From positions 80,762 to 144,761 of the forward strand of contig NZ_JAODNM010000126.1 of NCBI RefSeq assembly GCF_025464955.1: DNA of 64,000 nt. Reading direction: 5' to 3'. Positions 51,213-59,576 of the stretch are shown piece by piece. The translations under genes were made by a program, and so were the position numbers. This stretch comes from Amycolatopsis sp. (lineage in GTDB: Bacteria; Actinomycetota; Actinomycetes; Mycobacteriales; Pseudonocardiaceae). A model generated the notes under the pieces. It ran no database searches. It had not been told where the DNA came from and was given only the letters and a program-made list of their open reading frames with translations. How positions within the stretch are numbered: the first letter of the stretch is position 1; each line of letters opens with the position of its first letter.

Positions 51213-51743
51213 ATGGACCGCGGAACGTTCGTTGACCACCAGGGACGGCCGTCCGTCCGCTTCCAGCACACCTACAACCACCCGATCGAGCGAGTCTGGG
51301 CCGCGGTCGTCGACCCGGCGGAGCTCGCGCACTGGTTCCCGTCCAAAGTCGAGCTCGAACCGCGAGTCGACGGGCTCATCTCGTTCTCGGACGACCCCCA
51401 CACCGAGCCGATGACGGGTCGAGTCATCTCGTTCGACCCGCCACGGCATCTGGCCTTTACTTGGGGCGGAGACGAGCTTCACTTCGAACTCGAGGAAGTC
51501 GACCCTGGGAGGTGCCGACTCACGTTGACCGATGTCCTGGAAGCCCGCGACGCAGCGGCACGCAACGCCGCGGGCTGGAGCGTCTGCCTCGGTGAGTTCG
51601 CCAAACACTTGGACGGCAAGCTCGCCGACGGCCCCCACAGCGACACCGCCGAACCATGGCGCACGCTGTACGACGAATACCTCGCTTCGGGCATGCCATC
51701 TGGGGCTTTCATTCCGGAGGCGCCTTCCGCGACGAAAGACTGA
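51213..51743 (+). CDS. SRPBCC/AHSA1-like protein
   Basis: 176 aa from ATG 51213, preceded by AAGGAGAG (an in-frame ATG at 51153 is less likely). RFQHTYNHPIERVWAAVVDP and AELAHWFPSKVELEPRVDGL, then ISFDPPRHLAFTWGGDELHF and 'GRCRLTLTDVLEARDAAARN' are the AHSA1/SRPBCC ligand-pocket pattern. 'HWFP' and 'GW---L--F--HL-G' are common to the ArsR-associated subfamily, but no ArsR is adjacent. It is transcribed away from the MarR operon. Confidence 0.86.
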   Translation: MDRGTFVDHQGRPSVRFQHTYNHPIERVWAAVVDPAELAHWFPSKVELEPRVDGLISFSDDPHTEPMTGRVISFDPPRHLAFTWGGDELHFELEEVDPGRCRLTLTDVLEARDAAARNAAGWSVCLGEFAKHLDGKLADGPHSDTAEPWRTLYDEYLASGMPSGAFIPEAPSATKD

Positions 51744-51781
51744 CAGTCTCGACACCTGGTCATCCGACAGCGAAAGAAGTC

Positions 51782-51810
51782 TTGACAGTTTTAGTTGTCG
51801 GTGGGATTCT
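51782..51810 (+). promoter_or_regulatory. Consensus-like sigma-70 promoter with a MarR-like half-site
   Basis: TTGACA (51782-51787), a 17-base spacer and GATTCT (51805-51810) form a near-consensus promoter. The spacer contains TAGTTGTCG (51792-51800), a 9-mer also present in the MarR inverted repeat. Transcription would start about 51817, at the A of an ATG that opens a 15-codon frame (MVKVTAIALAAKSAG) ending before the next SRPBCC gene. This may be a leaderless leader peptide or the stump of a lost regulator. Confidence 0.6.
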
Positions 51811-51929
51811 GGTCGCATGGTCAAGGTGACGGCGATCGCGCTTGCCGCGAAGTCCGCGGGATGAGCTGAGTCGCCTCGCACCCGAGCGCGCCGGCCGCGA
51901 CCGCCGGTCTCCCCAGGAGGAACACTGAG

Positions 51930-52670
51930 ATGGGCCATGAATTCCGGACCCCCGCCGAAGCTGAGGTCGACACGACCCCGGAACAAGTGTGGGCAGCCAT
52001 CGCCACCGGACCGGGAATCGACTCCTGGTTCATGGGCCGGAACGAGGTCGACCCCGGGATAGGCGGCGCGGTCCGGACCGCGTTCGGCGACTACAACCCG
52101 GAATCCGCGGTGACCGAATGGGATCCGCTGAAACGACTCGCGTACACCAGCGGCGTGGCCCCGGACGGTCGGTTCGTCGCCTACGAGTTCCTCATCGAGG
52201 GACAGGACAGCGGCAGCACGGTACTTCGCATGGTGACCAGCGGTTTCCTCCCCGGCGACGACTGGGAAGCCGAGTACGAGGCGATGAACTACGGCCTCGC
52301 GTTCTTCTTCCGGGCGCTGAGGGAATACCTCGCCTGGTTCGCTGGTCGCACGGCCTCCCCGGTGACCGTTTTCGGTCCGCCGGTTGCCGACTGGGAGAAG
52401 ACCTGGGCGGCACTCGCCGACCGGCTCGGACTATCCGGCTCCATCAGTCCGGGCGACACCGTCCGGTTCGTTCCGGATGGACTCCCGCCGATCGAAGGTG
52501 TGGTGTATTCGGTCAGTCCCCAGTGCCTGGGGGTGCGGACCGGCGACACGCTGTACGGGTTCATGCAGGGCCTCGGCGGCTCAATGGTCGCCGTCCACCA
52601 CGTGTTCGCCGAGATCGACAGGTCGTCGACGGAAGCCGCTTGGCGTACCTGGCTTGACCTGCTCGGCTGA
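51930..52670 (+). CDS. Larger SRPBCC-domain protein
   Basis: 246 aa with CAGGAGGAACAC just before the ATG. GHEFRTPAEAEVDTTPEQVW, AAIATGPGIDSWFMGRNEVD, AVTEWDPLKRLAYTSGVAPD and MNYGLAFFFRALREYLAWFA define an AHSA1-like SRPBCC domain of ~150 residues; the remaining ~90 residues (RFVPDGLPPIEGVVYSVSPQ, GVRTGDTLYGFMQGLGGSMV) form a second, distinct module. It is co-transcribed with the downstream hydrolase (37 bases). Confidence 0.85.
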   Translation: MGHEFRTPAEAEVDTTPEQVWAAIATGPGIDSWFMGRNEVDPGIGGAVRTAFGDYNPESAVTEWDPLKRLAYTSGVAPDGRFVAYEFLIEGQDSGSTVLRMVTSGFLPGDDWEAEYEAMNYGLAFFFRALREYLAWFAGRTASPVTVFGPPVADWEKTWAALADRLGLSGSISPGDTVRFVPDGLPPIEGVVYSVSPQCLGVRTGDTLYGFMQGLGGSMVAVHHVFAEIDRSSTEAAWRTWLDLLG

Positions 52671-52707
52671 CCCGACGAGAGACAAGACGTCGAGAATGGA
52701 GAGACCC

Positions 52708-53520
52708 ATGAACACGGTTACATCCCAGGACGGCACCGCCATCGCGTTCGACCGAATCGGCGAAGGACCGGCTCTCATCCTGGTCGACGGCGCGCTCTGC
52801 TACCGAGCGTCCGGGCCGAACGGTCCGCTGGCGGCGTTGCTCGCCGAGCACTTCACGGTCTTCACCTACGACCGGCGGGGGCGCGGCGAAAGCGGTGACA
52901 ACAGCGCCGCCGGGGCGTACTCGGCCGAGCGGGAAGTCGAAGACCTCCAAGCGCTGTTCGCCGAGGCCGGTGGATCCGCGTACTTGTATGGCATCTCCTC
53001 GGGCGCCGCGCTTGCGCTGGAAGCAACGAACCGCGGGCTGCCCGTGAAGAAGCTCGCGTTGTACGAGGCACCATTCATCGTCGACAACACACGGGCAGCG
53101 TTGTCGCCGGACTACCTACTGCAGCTGGAGCGGCTGGTCGCCACGGACCGACGGGGTGACTCGGTCAAGCACTTCATGCGCAAGGGCGTCGGACTGCCCG
53201 CCCTCGTCGTCGCGATGATGCGGCTCATGCCGGCGTGGCCGAAGTTGAAAGGGGTGGCGCACACGTTGCCTTACGACGTGAGGCTGGTGGACGCCTACCA
53301 GCACGGCACGCCGCTGCCGGCCGCCCAGTGGTCGTCCGCGACCGCACCCACGCTCGTGATCGACGGAGGCAAGAGCCCGAAATGGATGCGAAATGGCACG
53401 AAGTCACTCGCCGACGTACTGCCTCAGGCCCGCTACGAGACCTTGCCAGGACAGACGCACCTCGTGAAGCCACCGGCACTGGCACCGGTTCTGACCAGGT
53501 TCTTCACCGACCACGGCTGA
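52708..53520 (+). CDS. Alpha/beta-fold hydrolase
   Basis: 270 aa from ATG 52708 (GGAGAG upstream). TAIAFDRIGEGPALILVDGA, FTVFTYDRRGRGESGDNSAA and AYLYGISSGAALALEATNRG give the alpha/beta-hydrolase core; the nucleophile motif is GISSG instead of the usual GHSMG. Catalytic Asp and His lie in TLVIDGGKSP and LPGQTHLVKP. There is no signal peptide. It follows the SRPBCC gene in the same operon, which suggests a shared detoxification or signalling task. Confidence 0.88.
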   Translation: MNTVTSQDGTAIAFDRIGEGPALILVDGALCYRASGPNGPLAALLAEHFTVFTYDRRGRGESGDNSAAGAYSAEREVEDLQALFAEAGGSAYLYGISSGAALALEATNRGLPVKKLALYEAPFIVDNTRAALSPDYLLQLERLVATDRRGDSVKHFMRKGVGLPALVVAMMRLMPAWPKLKGVAHTLPYDVRLVDAYQHGTPLPAAQWSSATAPTLVIDGGKSPKWMRNGTKSLADVLPQARYETLPGQTHLVKPPALAPVLTRFFTDHG

Positions 53521-53742
53521 TCAGGACGCTCGCAGCAGTCCGTCCGACGACTCGTCGGCGTCGGTGTCGACACAACCACAGCCGCCCTGGACGGTCTGGC
53601 AGTCGATGATCAACGCGTGACGCACCCGGTCAAGGCCACTGCACTCGACGTCCGTGCACTCGGAGTACCCACCGTCGGGGTGAACCACCAAGGTGCCGTG
53701 GCAGTGGTCGATCCCGCTGGTGCAGGCCGCACAATCCATCAT
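53521..53742 (-). CDS. Small Cys-rich protein of unknown function
   Basis: 73 aa from ATG 53742 (GGAAGGCGG upstream), containing C-x-x-C (DCAACTSG), a DHCHGT block, ECTDVECSG and IIDCQTVQGGCGCVD. The eight cysteines and two histidines suggest zinc or iron-sulfur binding, or a compact disulfide protein. No signal peptide is seen, so a cytoplasmic metal site is favoured. A longer frame to 53892 exists but adds sequence with no support. No family recognised. Confidence 0.65.
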   Translation of the reverse strand: MMDCAACTSGIDHCHGTLVVHPDGGYSECTDVECSGLDRVRHALIIDCQTVQGGCGCVDTDADESSDGLLRAS

Positions 53743-53906
53743 CCCGCCGCCTTCCGCTCGCGCTGGTGAACCGCATCCGTCCGCCGGTCTGAGCACGGGC
53801 AGCCAGTTCATCGCTGAGCCCTTAATACCACTGCGGGACGACAGAGTTTGGCACATGCGCGGCGTGTCGCCGCGGGCAGTCCCCAGCACCATCCGGACGG
53901 GTCAGG

Positions 53907-54818
53907 TCAGGCGCTTTTCGGTGTCCTGCGGGCTCTCGTCGCCGCGGCGGGCTTCTTCGCGACCGGCTTCTCCTGCTCTGGATCGGGCTCCGCTTTGCGG
54001 GGCCGACCGGCGGGAGTCTTCTTCACGAGACCGGTCGAGCGGGTCTTCTTCGCAGCGGTGACACTCGCCTGCAGGGCCGACATCAGGTCGACGACCTCGG
54101 CCTTCTCCCCCGGTTTGCTCGGCGCGGTGGTGTCCTTGCCGTCGATCTTCGCCTGGATGAGCGAGTCCAGGGCTTCGCGGTAGTCGTCCTGGTACTTGTC
54201 AGGTTCGAACACCGGCTCAGACAGGGAATCGATCAGCGAGGTCGCCATCGTCATCTCCTGCGGCCGCACCGACGGAGCGTCCTCGCGCAGGAAAGCGAAG
54301 TCCGGTGTGCGGACTTCGTCCGGCCACAGGACGGTCGTCATCACCAACACGTCCGACAGCACTCGCAGCACGGCAAGCGCCTCGCGCTGCCGGATGGCGA
54401 CCTTGGCTATCGCGACGTGGCTCGACTTGTGCAGCGCGTCGCGCAGCAGCACATACGGCTTTATCGCGGCCTTCTGCGGCTCGAGGTAGTAGGTCTTGTC
54501 GAAGTGGATCGGGTCGATCGATTCCAGCGGGACGAACTCGAGCACGTCGATCGTCTTTGAGCTCGAAAGCGGCAGTTCCGCCAGGTCAGCGTCAGTGATG
54601 ACCACCATTTGGCCGTCGCTGAGCTCGTAACCCTTGGCGATCTCGGCGTAGGGCACCTCCTCGCCGTCGATACTGCAGAACCGCTTGTACTGGACGCGTC
54701 CACCGTCGGTTTCATGCACCTGGCGCAGCGAAACGTTCTTGTTCTCCGTGGCCGCGTACAAGTTGATCGGGATCGTCACGAGCCCGAACGAAACCGAGCC
54801 CTTCCACATCGCTCGCAT
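53907..54818 (-). CDS. ku: Non-homologous end-joining protein Ku
   Basis: 303 aa. MRAMWKGSVSFGLVTIPINL, YAATENKNVSLRQVHETDGG, 'FCSIDGEEVPYAEIAKGYEL', FVPLESIDPIHFDKTYYLEP and ALAVLRVLSDVLVMTTVLWP are the bacterial Ku core (about residues 1-250). A Lys/Ala/Pro-rich tail follows (KKTPAGRPRKAEPDPEQEKP, AKKPAAATRARRTPKSA), like the basic C-terminal extensions that help DNA threading. It binds double-strand breaks and recruits LigD. The divergent neighbour is a LigD polymerase domain. Confidence 0.96.
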   Translation of the reverse strand: MRAMWKGSVSFGLVTIPINLYAATENKNVSLRQVHETDGGRVQYKRFCSIDGEEVPYAEIAKGYELSDGQMVVITDADLAELPLSSSKTIDVLEFVPLESIDPIHFDKTYYLEPQKAAIKPYVLLRDALHKSSHVAIAKVAIRQREALAVLRVLSDVLVMTTVLWPDEVRTPDFAFLREDAPSVRPQEMTMATSLIDSLSEPVFEPDKYQDDYREALDSLIQAKIDGKDTTAPSKPGEKAEVVDLMSALQASVTAAKKTRSTGLVKKTPAGRPRKAEPDPEQEKPVAKKPAAATRARRTPKSA

Positions 54819-55016
54819 CGAATCGCACCTCCGCCATCGCAAAACGAACTCACGACGCTTTTAGACGTTACGCTGTCGAGCCGGGAAACGACACTCCGCG
54901 AAACCCGAACCAGCGCCTGTGACCAGCACCGACGGGCCGTTCCGGCCGCTTGCATGGCGTGTTCCGACCAGGTCCGCGACACTGGTGGCCAAGCGCCGCG
55001 ACACGAGGAGACACCG

Positions 55017-55934
55017 ATGGCCGGCCGCCGAATCGAGGTGGAAGTAGACGGTCGGCGCCTGTCGCTGTCCAACCTGGACAAGGTGCTCTATCCCGAGGCG
55101 GAGTTCACCAAACGCGACGTGATCGACTACTACCGCCAGGTCGCACCGGTACTGCTTCCCCGGCTGGCTGATCGCCCGACAACTTTCCTGCGCTACCCCG
55201 ACGGGGTCGATCACCAGGGGTTCTACGAGAAGGACGTGTCCCGCCACGCACCCGAATGGGTGCGGACCGCCCGGCTCGAAACGCATTCGCGCGGCAGCGG
55301 CACCGAGATCAACCACCATCCCGTGATCACCGACCTGCCGACACTCATCTGGGCGGCGAACCTCGCCGCGCTCGAACTCCACGTTCCGCAGTGGACAGTC
55401 GGTCCACGCGGCGCGCGGCGCGACCCCGACCTGCTGGTCTTCGACCTCGATCCGGGCGAGCCGGCGACGGTGGTGGAGTGCGCCGAAGTCGCCGTGCTCC
55501 TCCGGGACGCGCTCGCCGAAGACGGACTGACCGCATATGCCAAGACCAGCGGTTCCAAGGGCATGCAGCTCTATTGCGCGGTCCGCACCCGCCGCCCGGA
55601 AGCCACCTCCGAGTACGCGAAAACGCTCGCGGAGCGCCTGACCGAGCGGCGAGCCGACCTCGTGGTGGCCAAAATGGTCAAGTCGCTGCGCCCCGGCAAG
55701 GTCTTCGTCGACTGGAGCCAGAACAACCCGGCGAAGACCACTATCGCGCCGTACTCGCTGCGCGGACGCGCCCAGCCGACGGTGTCAACGCCCGTCACCT
55801 GGGCCGAAGTCGAGGCCTGCACGACGACGTCAGACCTGACGTTCACCAGTGACGACGTCCTCGAACGTCTCGAGCGCGACGGTGACTTGCTGGCCGAGCT
55901 GCCCGACCACGTCGCGGCGCTGCCGAACCACTAG
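55017..55934 (+). CDS. Stand-alone LigD polymerase (PolDom) protein, NHEJ
   Basis: 305 aa from ATG 55017 (GAGGAG upstream). EVDGRRLSLSNLDKVLYPEA, 'TFLRYPDGVDHQGFYEKDV', LIWAANLAALELHVPQWTVG, LLVFDLDPGEPATVVECAEV (catalytic Asp-x-Asp, LDLDPG-type) and 'GSKGMQLYC' with 'VFVDWSQNNPAKTTIAPYSL' match the archaeo-eukaryotic-primase-like PolDom. No ligase or 3'-phosphoesterase domain is attached; those must be encoded elsewhere. It fills gaps at breaks held by Ku, preferring ribonucleotides. Its stop shares a CTAG with that of the NAD kinase gene. Confidence 0.94.
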   Translation: MAGRRIEVEVDGRRLSLSNLDKVLYPEAEFTKRDVIDYYRQVAPVLLPRLADRPTTFLRYPDGVDHQGFYEKDVSRHAPEWVRTARLETHSRGSGTEINHHPVITDLPTLIWAANLAALELHVPQWTVGPRGARRDPDLLVFDLDPGEPATVVECAEVAVLLRDALAEDGLTAYAKTSGSKGMQLYCAVRTRRPEATSEYAKTLAERLTERRADLVVAKMVKSLRPGKVFVDWSQNNPAKTTIAPYSLRGRAQPTVSTPVTWAEVEACTTTSDLTFTSDDVLERLERDGDLLAELPDHVAALPNH

Positions 55935-56791
55935 TCGATCTCAGCGGACCCGGTGAGCCGGAACTTACGCTGTGTGCGCTGGTAAAACGTGGTCCGGCCG
56001 AAGCGGATCACCCTGGCCGCGGCCGGGAGCACCGAGATCTCGATGATCGCGCCAGGCACGACATGGCCGATCAGCAGTCCGTCCGCCTCCACGGCGAGCT
56101 CCCCGCTGCTGGGCAGCACCTCGAGAGCGAGCTTCTCACCACTGGACAGGAACAACGCCCGATTGAACGCCGAATGCGGCGCTGCCGGGGTCACGAGGAG
56201 CCCCTCCGCGCGGGGCGAGACGATCGGTCCACCCGCCGAGAAGCTGTAGGCAGTCGACCCGGTCGGAGTCGCGACCACGAGTGCGTCGGCGGAATACCGG
56301 ACGAACGGATTGCCCTCGACGTGCAACTGGACGTCGGTCATCCCGTGCCCGGGGACGCGGACCAGCGCGATGTCGTTGAACGCCCGCACATCAGTGTCGC
56401 CGGTCGTCGCGCGGAGACCCGACCGGTCTTCGACGGTGAACTCGTCGCGCTCGATCGAACACAGTGCCTCGGCCAGTTCGGGGACATCGACCTCGGCCAG
56501 GAAACCCAGCCTGCCGAGGTTCACCCCGAGCACCGGGATACGCCTGTCGGCGCTGAGCCGCATCGCCCGCAGCATCGTGCCGTCACCGCCCAGACTGACC
56601 AGGACATCCGCATGGGCCGCGAGGGGTCCCGACTCCAGCATGGAGACCCGGTCCGACGCGCGACCGGGCTCCTCCGGGAGTCCGAGCACGTCGATATCTC
56701 GCGAGCGTGCCCAGTCGACGATCGTCGCGATCACCGGCGCGCAGTCCCGGCGCGGGTGCAGGACCAGGCCGAGTGCGCGCATTGATCCCAT
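55931..56791 (-). CDS. nadK: NAD kinase (ATP-NAD kinase family)
   Basis: 286 aa from ATG 56791 (GAGAG upstream). VLVSLGGDGTMLRAMRLSAD (GGDGT motif, Asp ~70), PVLGVNLGRLGFLAEVDVPE, FNDIALVR (NE/D motif) and SADALVVATPTGSTAYSFSA (conserved T-P-T-G-S-T-A-Y-x-x-S), then GPIVSPRAEGLLVTPAAPHS. It makes NADP from NAD with ATP. Actinobacteria usually carry one nadK beside recN; this copy, in an unusual context, could be a second paralogue. Confidence 0.95.
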   Translation of the reverse strand: MGSMRALGLVLHPRRDCAPVIATIVDWARSRDIDVLGLPEEPGRASDRVSMLESGPLAAHADVLVSLGGDGTMLRAMRLSADRRIPVLGVNLGRLGFLAEVDVPELAEALCSIERDEFTVEDRSGLRATTGDTDVRAFNDIALVRVPGHGMTDVQLHVEGNPFVRYSADALVVATPTGSTAYSFSAGGPIVSPRAEGLLVTPAAPHSAFNRALFLSSGEKLALEVLPSSGELAVEADGLLIGHVVPGAIIEISVLPAAARVIRFGRTTFYQRTQRKFRLTGSAEID

Positions 56792-56899
56792 GAACGATCT
56801 CTCCCTTTCGCCGGTGTCCTCGCCCATGAGCATGCCCGGTGCACCACGATCGAGGGGCAGGCAGGGGGTGAAGAGATCACGCAAAACGTGCTCCAGTCA

Positions 56900-57904
56900 C
56901 TAGTTCGCCGGACTCGGCGACGCCGCGGGACCACGGAAGGTCCGGCGGTAGGCGCTCGGCGACACACCGAGCGAGGTTTGCAGATGCTGGCGCAGCGACG
57001 CCGCGGTGCCGAACCCAGCGTCCTCCGCGATGCGGTCGACTGCGAGGTCGGTCTTCTCCAGCAGCTCACGGGCGCGTTCGACCCGCTGCTGGGCCAGCCA
57101 CTGCCCAGGCGAGACGCCGACTTCGTCGCGGAAACGCCGGGTGAAGGTCCGCTTGCTCATCGACTCGCGAGCTGCCAGGTCGCACAGGGTGAGAGGCCGG
57201 TCGAGATGCTCGAGGGCCCAAGCCCGGACGGCGGCGGTCGACAGCTGCCGAGCGTCGGGTACCGGTCGCTGGATGAACTGAGCCTGACCGCCGTCGCGGT
57301 GAGGCGGGACCATCGTGGTGCGCGCGACGGCGTTGGCCACGGAAGAACCGTGGTCACACCGGATCATGTGGAGACAGAGGTCGATCCCGGAGGCGACGCC
57401 GGCTGCGGTCAGGATGTCGCCGTCGTCGGTGTAGAGGACATCCGGATCGAGCTCGACCAGCGGAAAGAGCGCCTGGAACTGCTCGGCTGACTTCCAATGG
57501 GTCGTGGCCGGACGCCCGTCGAGCAGCCCTGCCGCGGCGAGCACGAACGACCCGGTGCAGATCGACGCCAGGCGCGTGCCGGGGCGAATACGAGCGAGGG
57601 CTTCGGTGAGTGGGCCCGACAGTTGCGCATCGGTCGACTCGTAGTCCTCCGTCGAAGCCGGGATGACCACGGTGTCGGCCTCGCTCAACGCGTCCACGCC
57701 GGTCGAAACGGTGACGCCGAAGTCGGCATCGGTCCGGATCTCGCCGGGTGAGAGCGTGCAGGTCACGACCTCGTACAGCTTGTCGCCCCCGGCTGAAACA
57801 GCCTGTCCGAACAGGCGGTGCACGATGCCCAACTCCATCGGAAGCACTCCGTCGCGAACGAGGACGGCAACCTGATGCCGGCCGGGCGACGGGAAAGCGG
57901 TCAT
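56900..57904 (-). CDS. GlxA-like regulator (DJ-1/PfpI domain with AraC HTH)
   Basis: 334 aa. The N-terminal DJ-1/PfpI-like domain (VAVLVRDGVLPMELGIVHRL, 'VVIPASTEDYESTDAQLSGP', RLASICTGSFVLAAAGLLDG with the nucleophile-elbow Cys) is followed by AraC-type HTHs: 'LTLCDLAARESMSKRTFTRR', FRDEVGVSPGQWLAQQRVER and DRIAEDAGFGTAASLRQHLQ. It is a transcriptional activator of the FtrA/GlxA type. It is divergent from an NAD(P)H oxidoreductase, 70 bases apart, which is its likely target. Confidence 0.93.
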   Translation of the reverse strand: MTAFPSPGRHQVAVLVRDGVLPMELGIVHRLFGQAVSAGGDKLYEVVTCTLSPGEIRTDADFGVTVSTGVDALSEADTVVIPASTEDYESTDAQLSGPLTEALARIRPGTRLASICTGSFVLAAAGLLDGRPATTHWKSAEQFQALFPLVELDPDVLYTDDGDILTAAGVASGIDLCLHMIRCDHGSSVANAVARTTMVPPHRDGGQAQFIQRPVPDARQLSTAAVRAWALEHLDRPLTLCDLAARESMSKRTFTRRFRDEVGVSPGQWLAQQRVERARELLEKTDLAVDRIAEDAGFGTAASLRQHLQTSLGVSPSAYRRTFRGPAASPSPAN

Positions 57905-57974
57905 GGCCCGATTCTTTCACATGTTGGCTTTCAGGCCACTCGCCGACGTCCTCGGATCGAACGACAGTGGAGTT

Positions 57975-58739
57975 ATGAAGATCCTCTGGCTGTTCGCCCA
58001 CCCCGACCAACGCTCGTTGAACGCGCACTTGAGAGACGAAGGAATCCGGGAACTGAGTGCACTCGGGCACGAGTATCGGCAGTCCGACCTGTACGCGATG
58101 GAATGGAAGGCAGCAGTCGACGCGGACGACTTCGACCACGACAGCGCTGAACCGTTCCGAGTCGGCTCGGCGTCGAAGCGGGCGTACATGTCAGGGAAGC
58201 TGAGTGACGACATCCGCGCCGAGCGGGACAAGCTCCGCTGGGCAGAGACCGTGATCCTCCAGTTCCCGCTCTGGTGGTACGGCATGCCGGCGATCCTCAA
58301 AGGCTGGTTCGACCGGGTTTTCGTCAGAGGCTTCGCCTACGACGTCGTCGAAAACGGTCGAACCTTGCGGTACGGCGAAGGAGGACTCTCCGGGAAGCGG
58401 GCGATGGTCGTGGTGAGCGCCGGAGCCCGCGAAGCGACCTTCGCGCCGCGCGGAATCAACGGCGAGATCAACGACCTGTTGTTCCCCTTGCAGCACGGAA
58501 CCCTGTGGTACACGGGAATGGACGTCGTGCCCCCACTGCTGGTGCCGGCAGCGGACCGGTTCTCCGCCGAGCAGTTCGAGCAAGCAGCGAAGGAGTTGCG
58601 AGAGCGGCTACGCACGTTGCCGACGACGACACCGTTGCCGTTCCGACGCCAGAACAGCGGGGACTACGACAAGGACCTGGTGCTGCGCCCGGAAATCGCC
58701 CCGGGCAGAACGGGAAACGGGGTGCACCGCACAGGCTGA
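57975..58739 (+). CDS. NAD(P)H:quinone oxidoreductase-like flavoprotein
   Basis: 254 aa from ATG 57975. MKILWLFAHPDQRSLNAHLR, LRWAETVILQFPLWWYGMPA, ILKGWFDRVFVRGFAYDVVE and GKRAMVVVSAGAREATFAPR belong to the flavodoxin-2/NQO1-like family (NAD(P)H-dependent, FAD or FMN, two-electron reduction of quinones). The signature FPLWWYGMPAILKGWFDRVF is conserved. It is divergent from the GlxA-like regulator; a role in quinone or electrophile detoxification is likely. Confidence 0.92.
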   Translation: MKILWLFAHPDQRSLNAHLRDEGIRELSALGHEYRQSDLYAMEWKAAVDADDFDHDSAEPFRVGSASKRAYMSGKLSDDIRAERDKLRWAETVILQFPLWWYGMPAILKGWFDRVFVRGFAYDVVENGRTLRYGEGGLSGKRAMVVVSAGAREATFAPRGINGEINDLLFPLQHGTLWYTGMDVVPPLLVPAADRFSAEQFEQAAKELRERLRTLPTTTPLPFRRQNSGDYDKDLVLRPEIAPGRTGNGVHRTG

Positions 58740-58751
58740 GGTCGACCGGAG

Positions 58752-59528
58752 TCAGTTCAGCGGGCGCGTCCCGTCCGGGATGCCGCCGCCGGCGATGACG
58801 TCGGCCGCAAAGTTGCTGAGGGCGGTCAAGGCGACGCGCTGGCTCCACGGGCCGAAGGACACCCGGGCGACGCCCAGTCGTTCCAGGGTCTCGAGCGGGA
58901 GTGATCCCGGCAGGCTGATCAAGGTCAGCTTCTGCGGCCCGAGCGCCTCGACGAGCGCGGCGACGGTCCGCTCGTCGAACTTGCCTGGCACGAACACCAC
59001 CGGGGCGCCGGCGTCGAGGAAGGCTTTACCTCGTTCGATGGCGTCGGCGAGCACGTCCTCGGGCGCGCGGTCGCCGGCCTTGACGAAGACGTCGGTACGC
59101 GCGTTGAGCACGAACTGCACGCCGGCCGATTCACCGGCCTTCACCACCGCTTCGACCGCGGCAACGGCGTCGCCGAGTGGTTTCGCCTGGTCCTCGAGGT
59201 TCGCGCCGACGATGCCGACGTCGATCGCTTTCCTGACCGTTTCACCCGGATCGCCGTAGCCCGCTTCGAGATCCGCGCTCACCGGGAGGTCAGTGGCGGC
59301 GGCGATGCGGCCGACGGCCTCGATCATCAGGTCGACCGGGATGTTCTCCCCGTCGGCGTAACCGTAGGAAGCCGCGATGGAGTGACTGGCCGTGGCCAGC
59401 GCGCGGGTCCCGTCGAGTTCGGCGACCACCTTGGCGCTGATCACGTCCCAGACGTTCACCACCTTCAGCAGTTCCGGCGCTTCGTGGAGTTTGAGCAGGG
59501 TCGAGGCCTTGTCGGCTGAGGACGTCAT
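58752..59528 (-). CDS. PEP mutase/isocitrate lyase-family protein
   Basis: 258 aa. 'VVNVWDVISAKVVAELDGTR', SHSIAASYGYADGENIPVDL, LPVSADLEAGYGDPGETVRK, GIVGANLEDQAKPLGDAVAA and 'FVLNARTDVFVKAGD' form the PEPM/ICL barrel; the metal-binding Asp/Glu lie in SADLEAGYG and NLEDQ. The loop Cys of true isocitrate lyase (KKCGH) is absent. Members cleave or rearrange C-C or C-P bonds of 2-oxoacids (oxaloacetate hydrolase, methylisocitrate lyase-like); the substrate is unknown. Confidence 0.9.
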   Translation of the reverse strand: MTSSADKASTLLKLHEAPELLKVVNVWDVISAKVVAELDGTRALATASHSIAASYGYADGENIPVDLMIEAVGRIAAATDLPVSADLEAGYGDPGETVRKAIDVGIVGANLEDQAKPLGDAVAAVEAVVKAGESAGVQFVLNARTDVFVKAGDRAPEDVLADAIERGKAFLDAGAPVVFVPGKFDERTVAALVEALGPQKLTLISLPGSLPLETLERLGVARVSFGPWSQRVALTALSNFAADVIAGGGIPDGTRPLN

Positions 59529-59576
59529 GCCCCGACCCTACGACAACTCCACCGAACCAAGTCAGCTGTCGGACGC

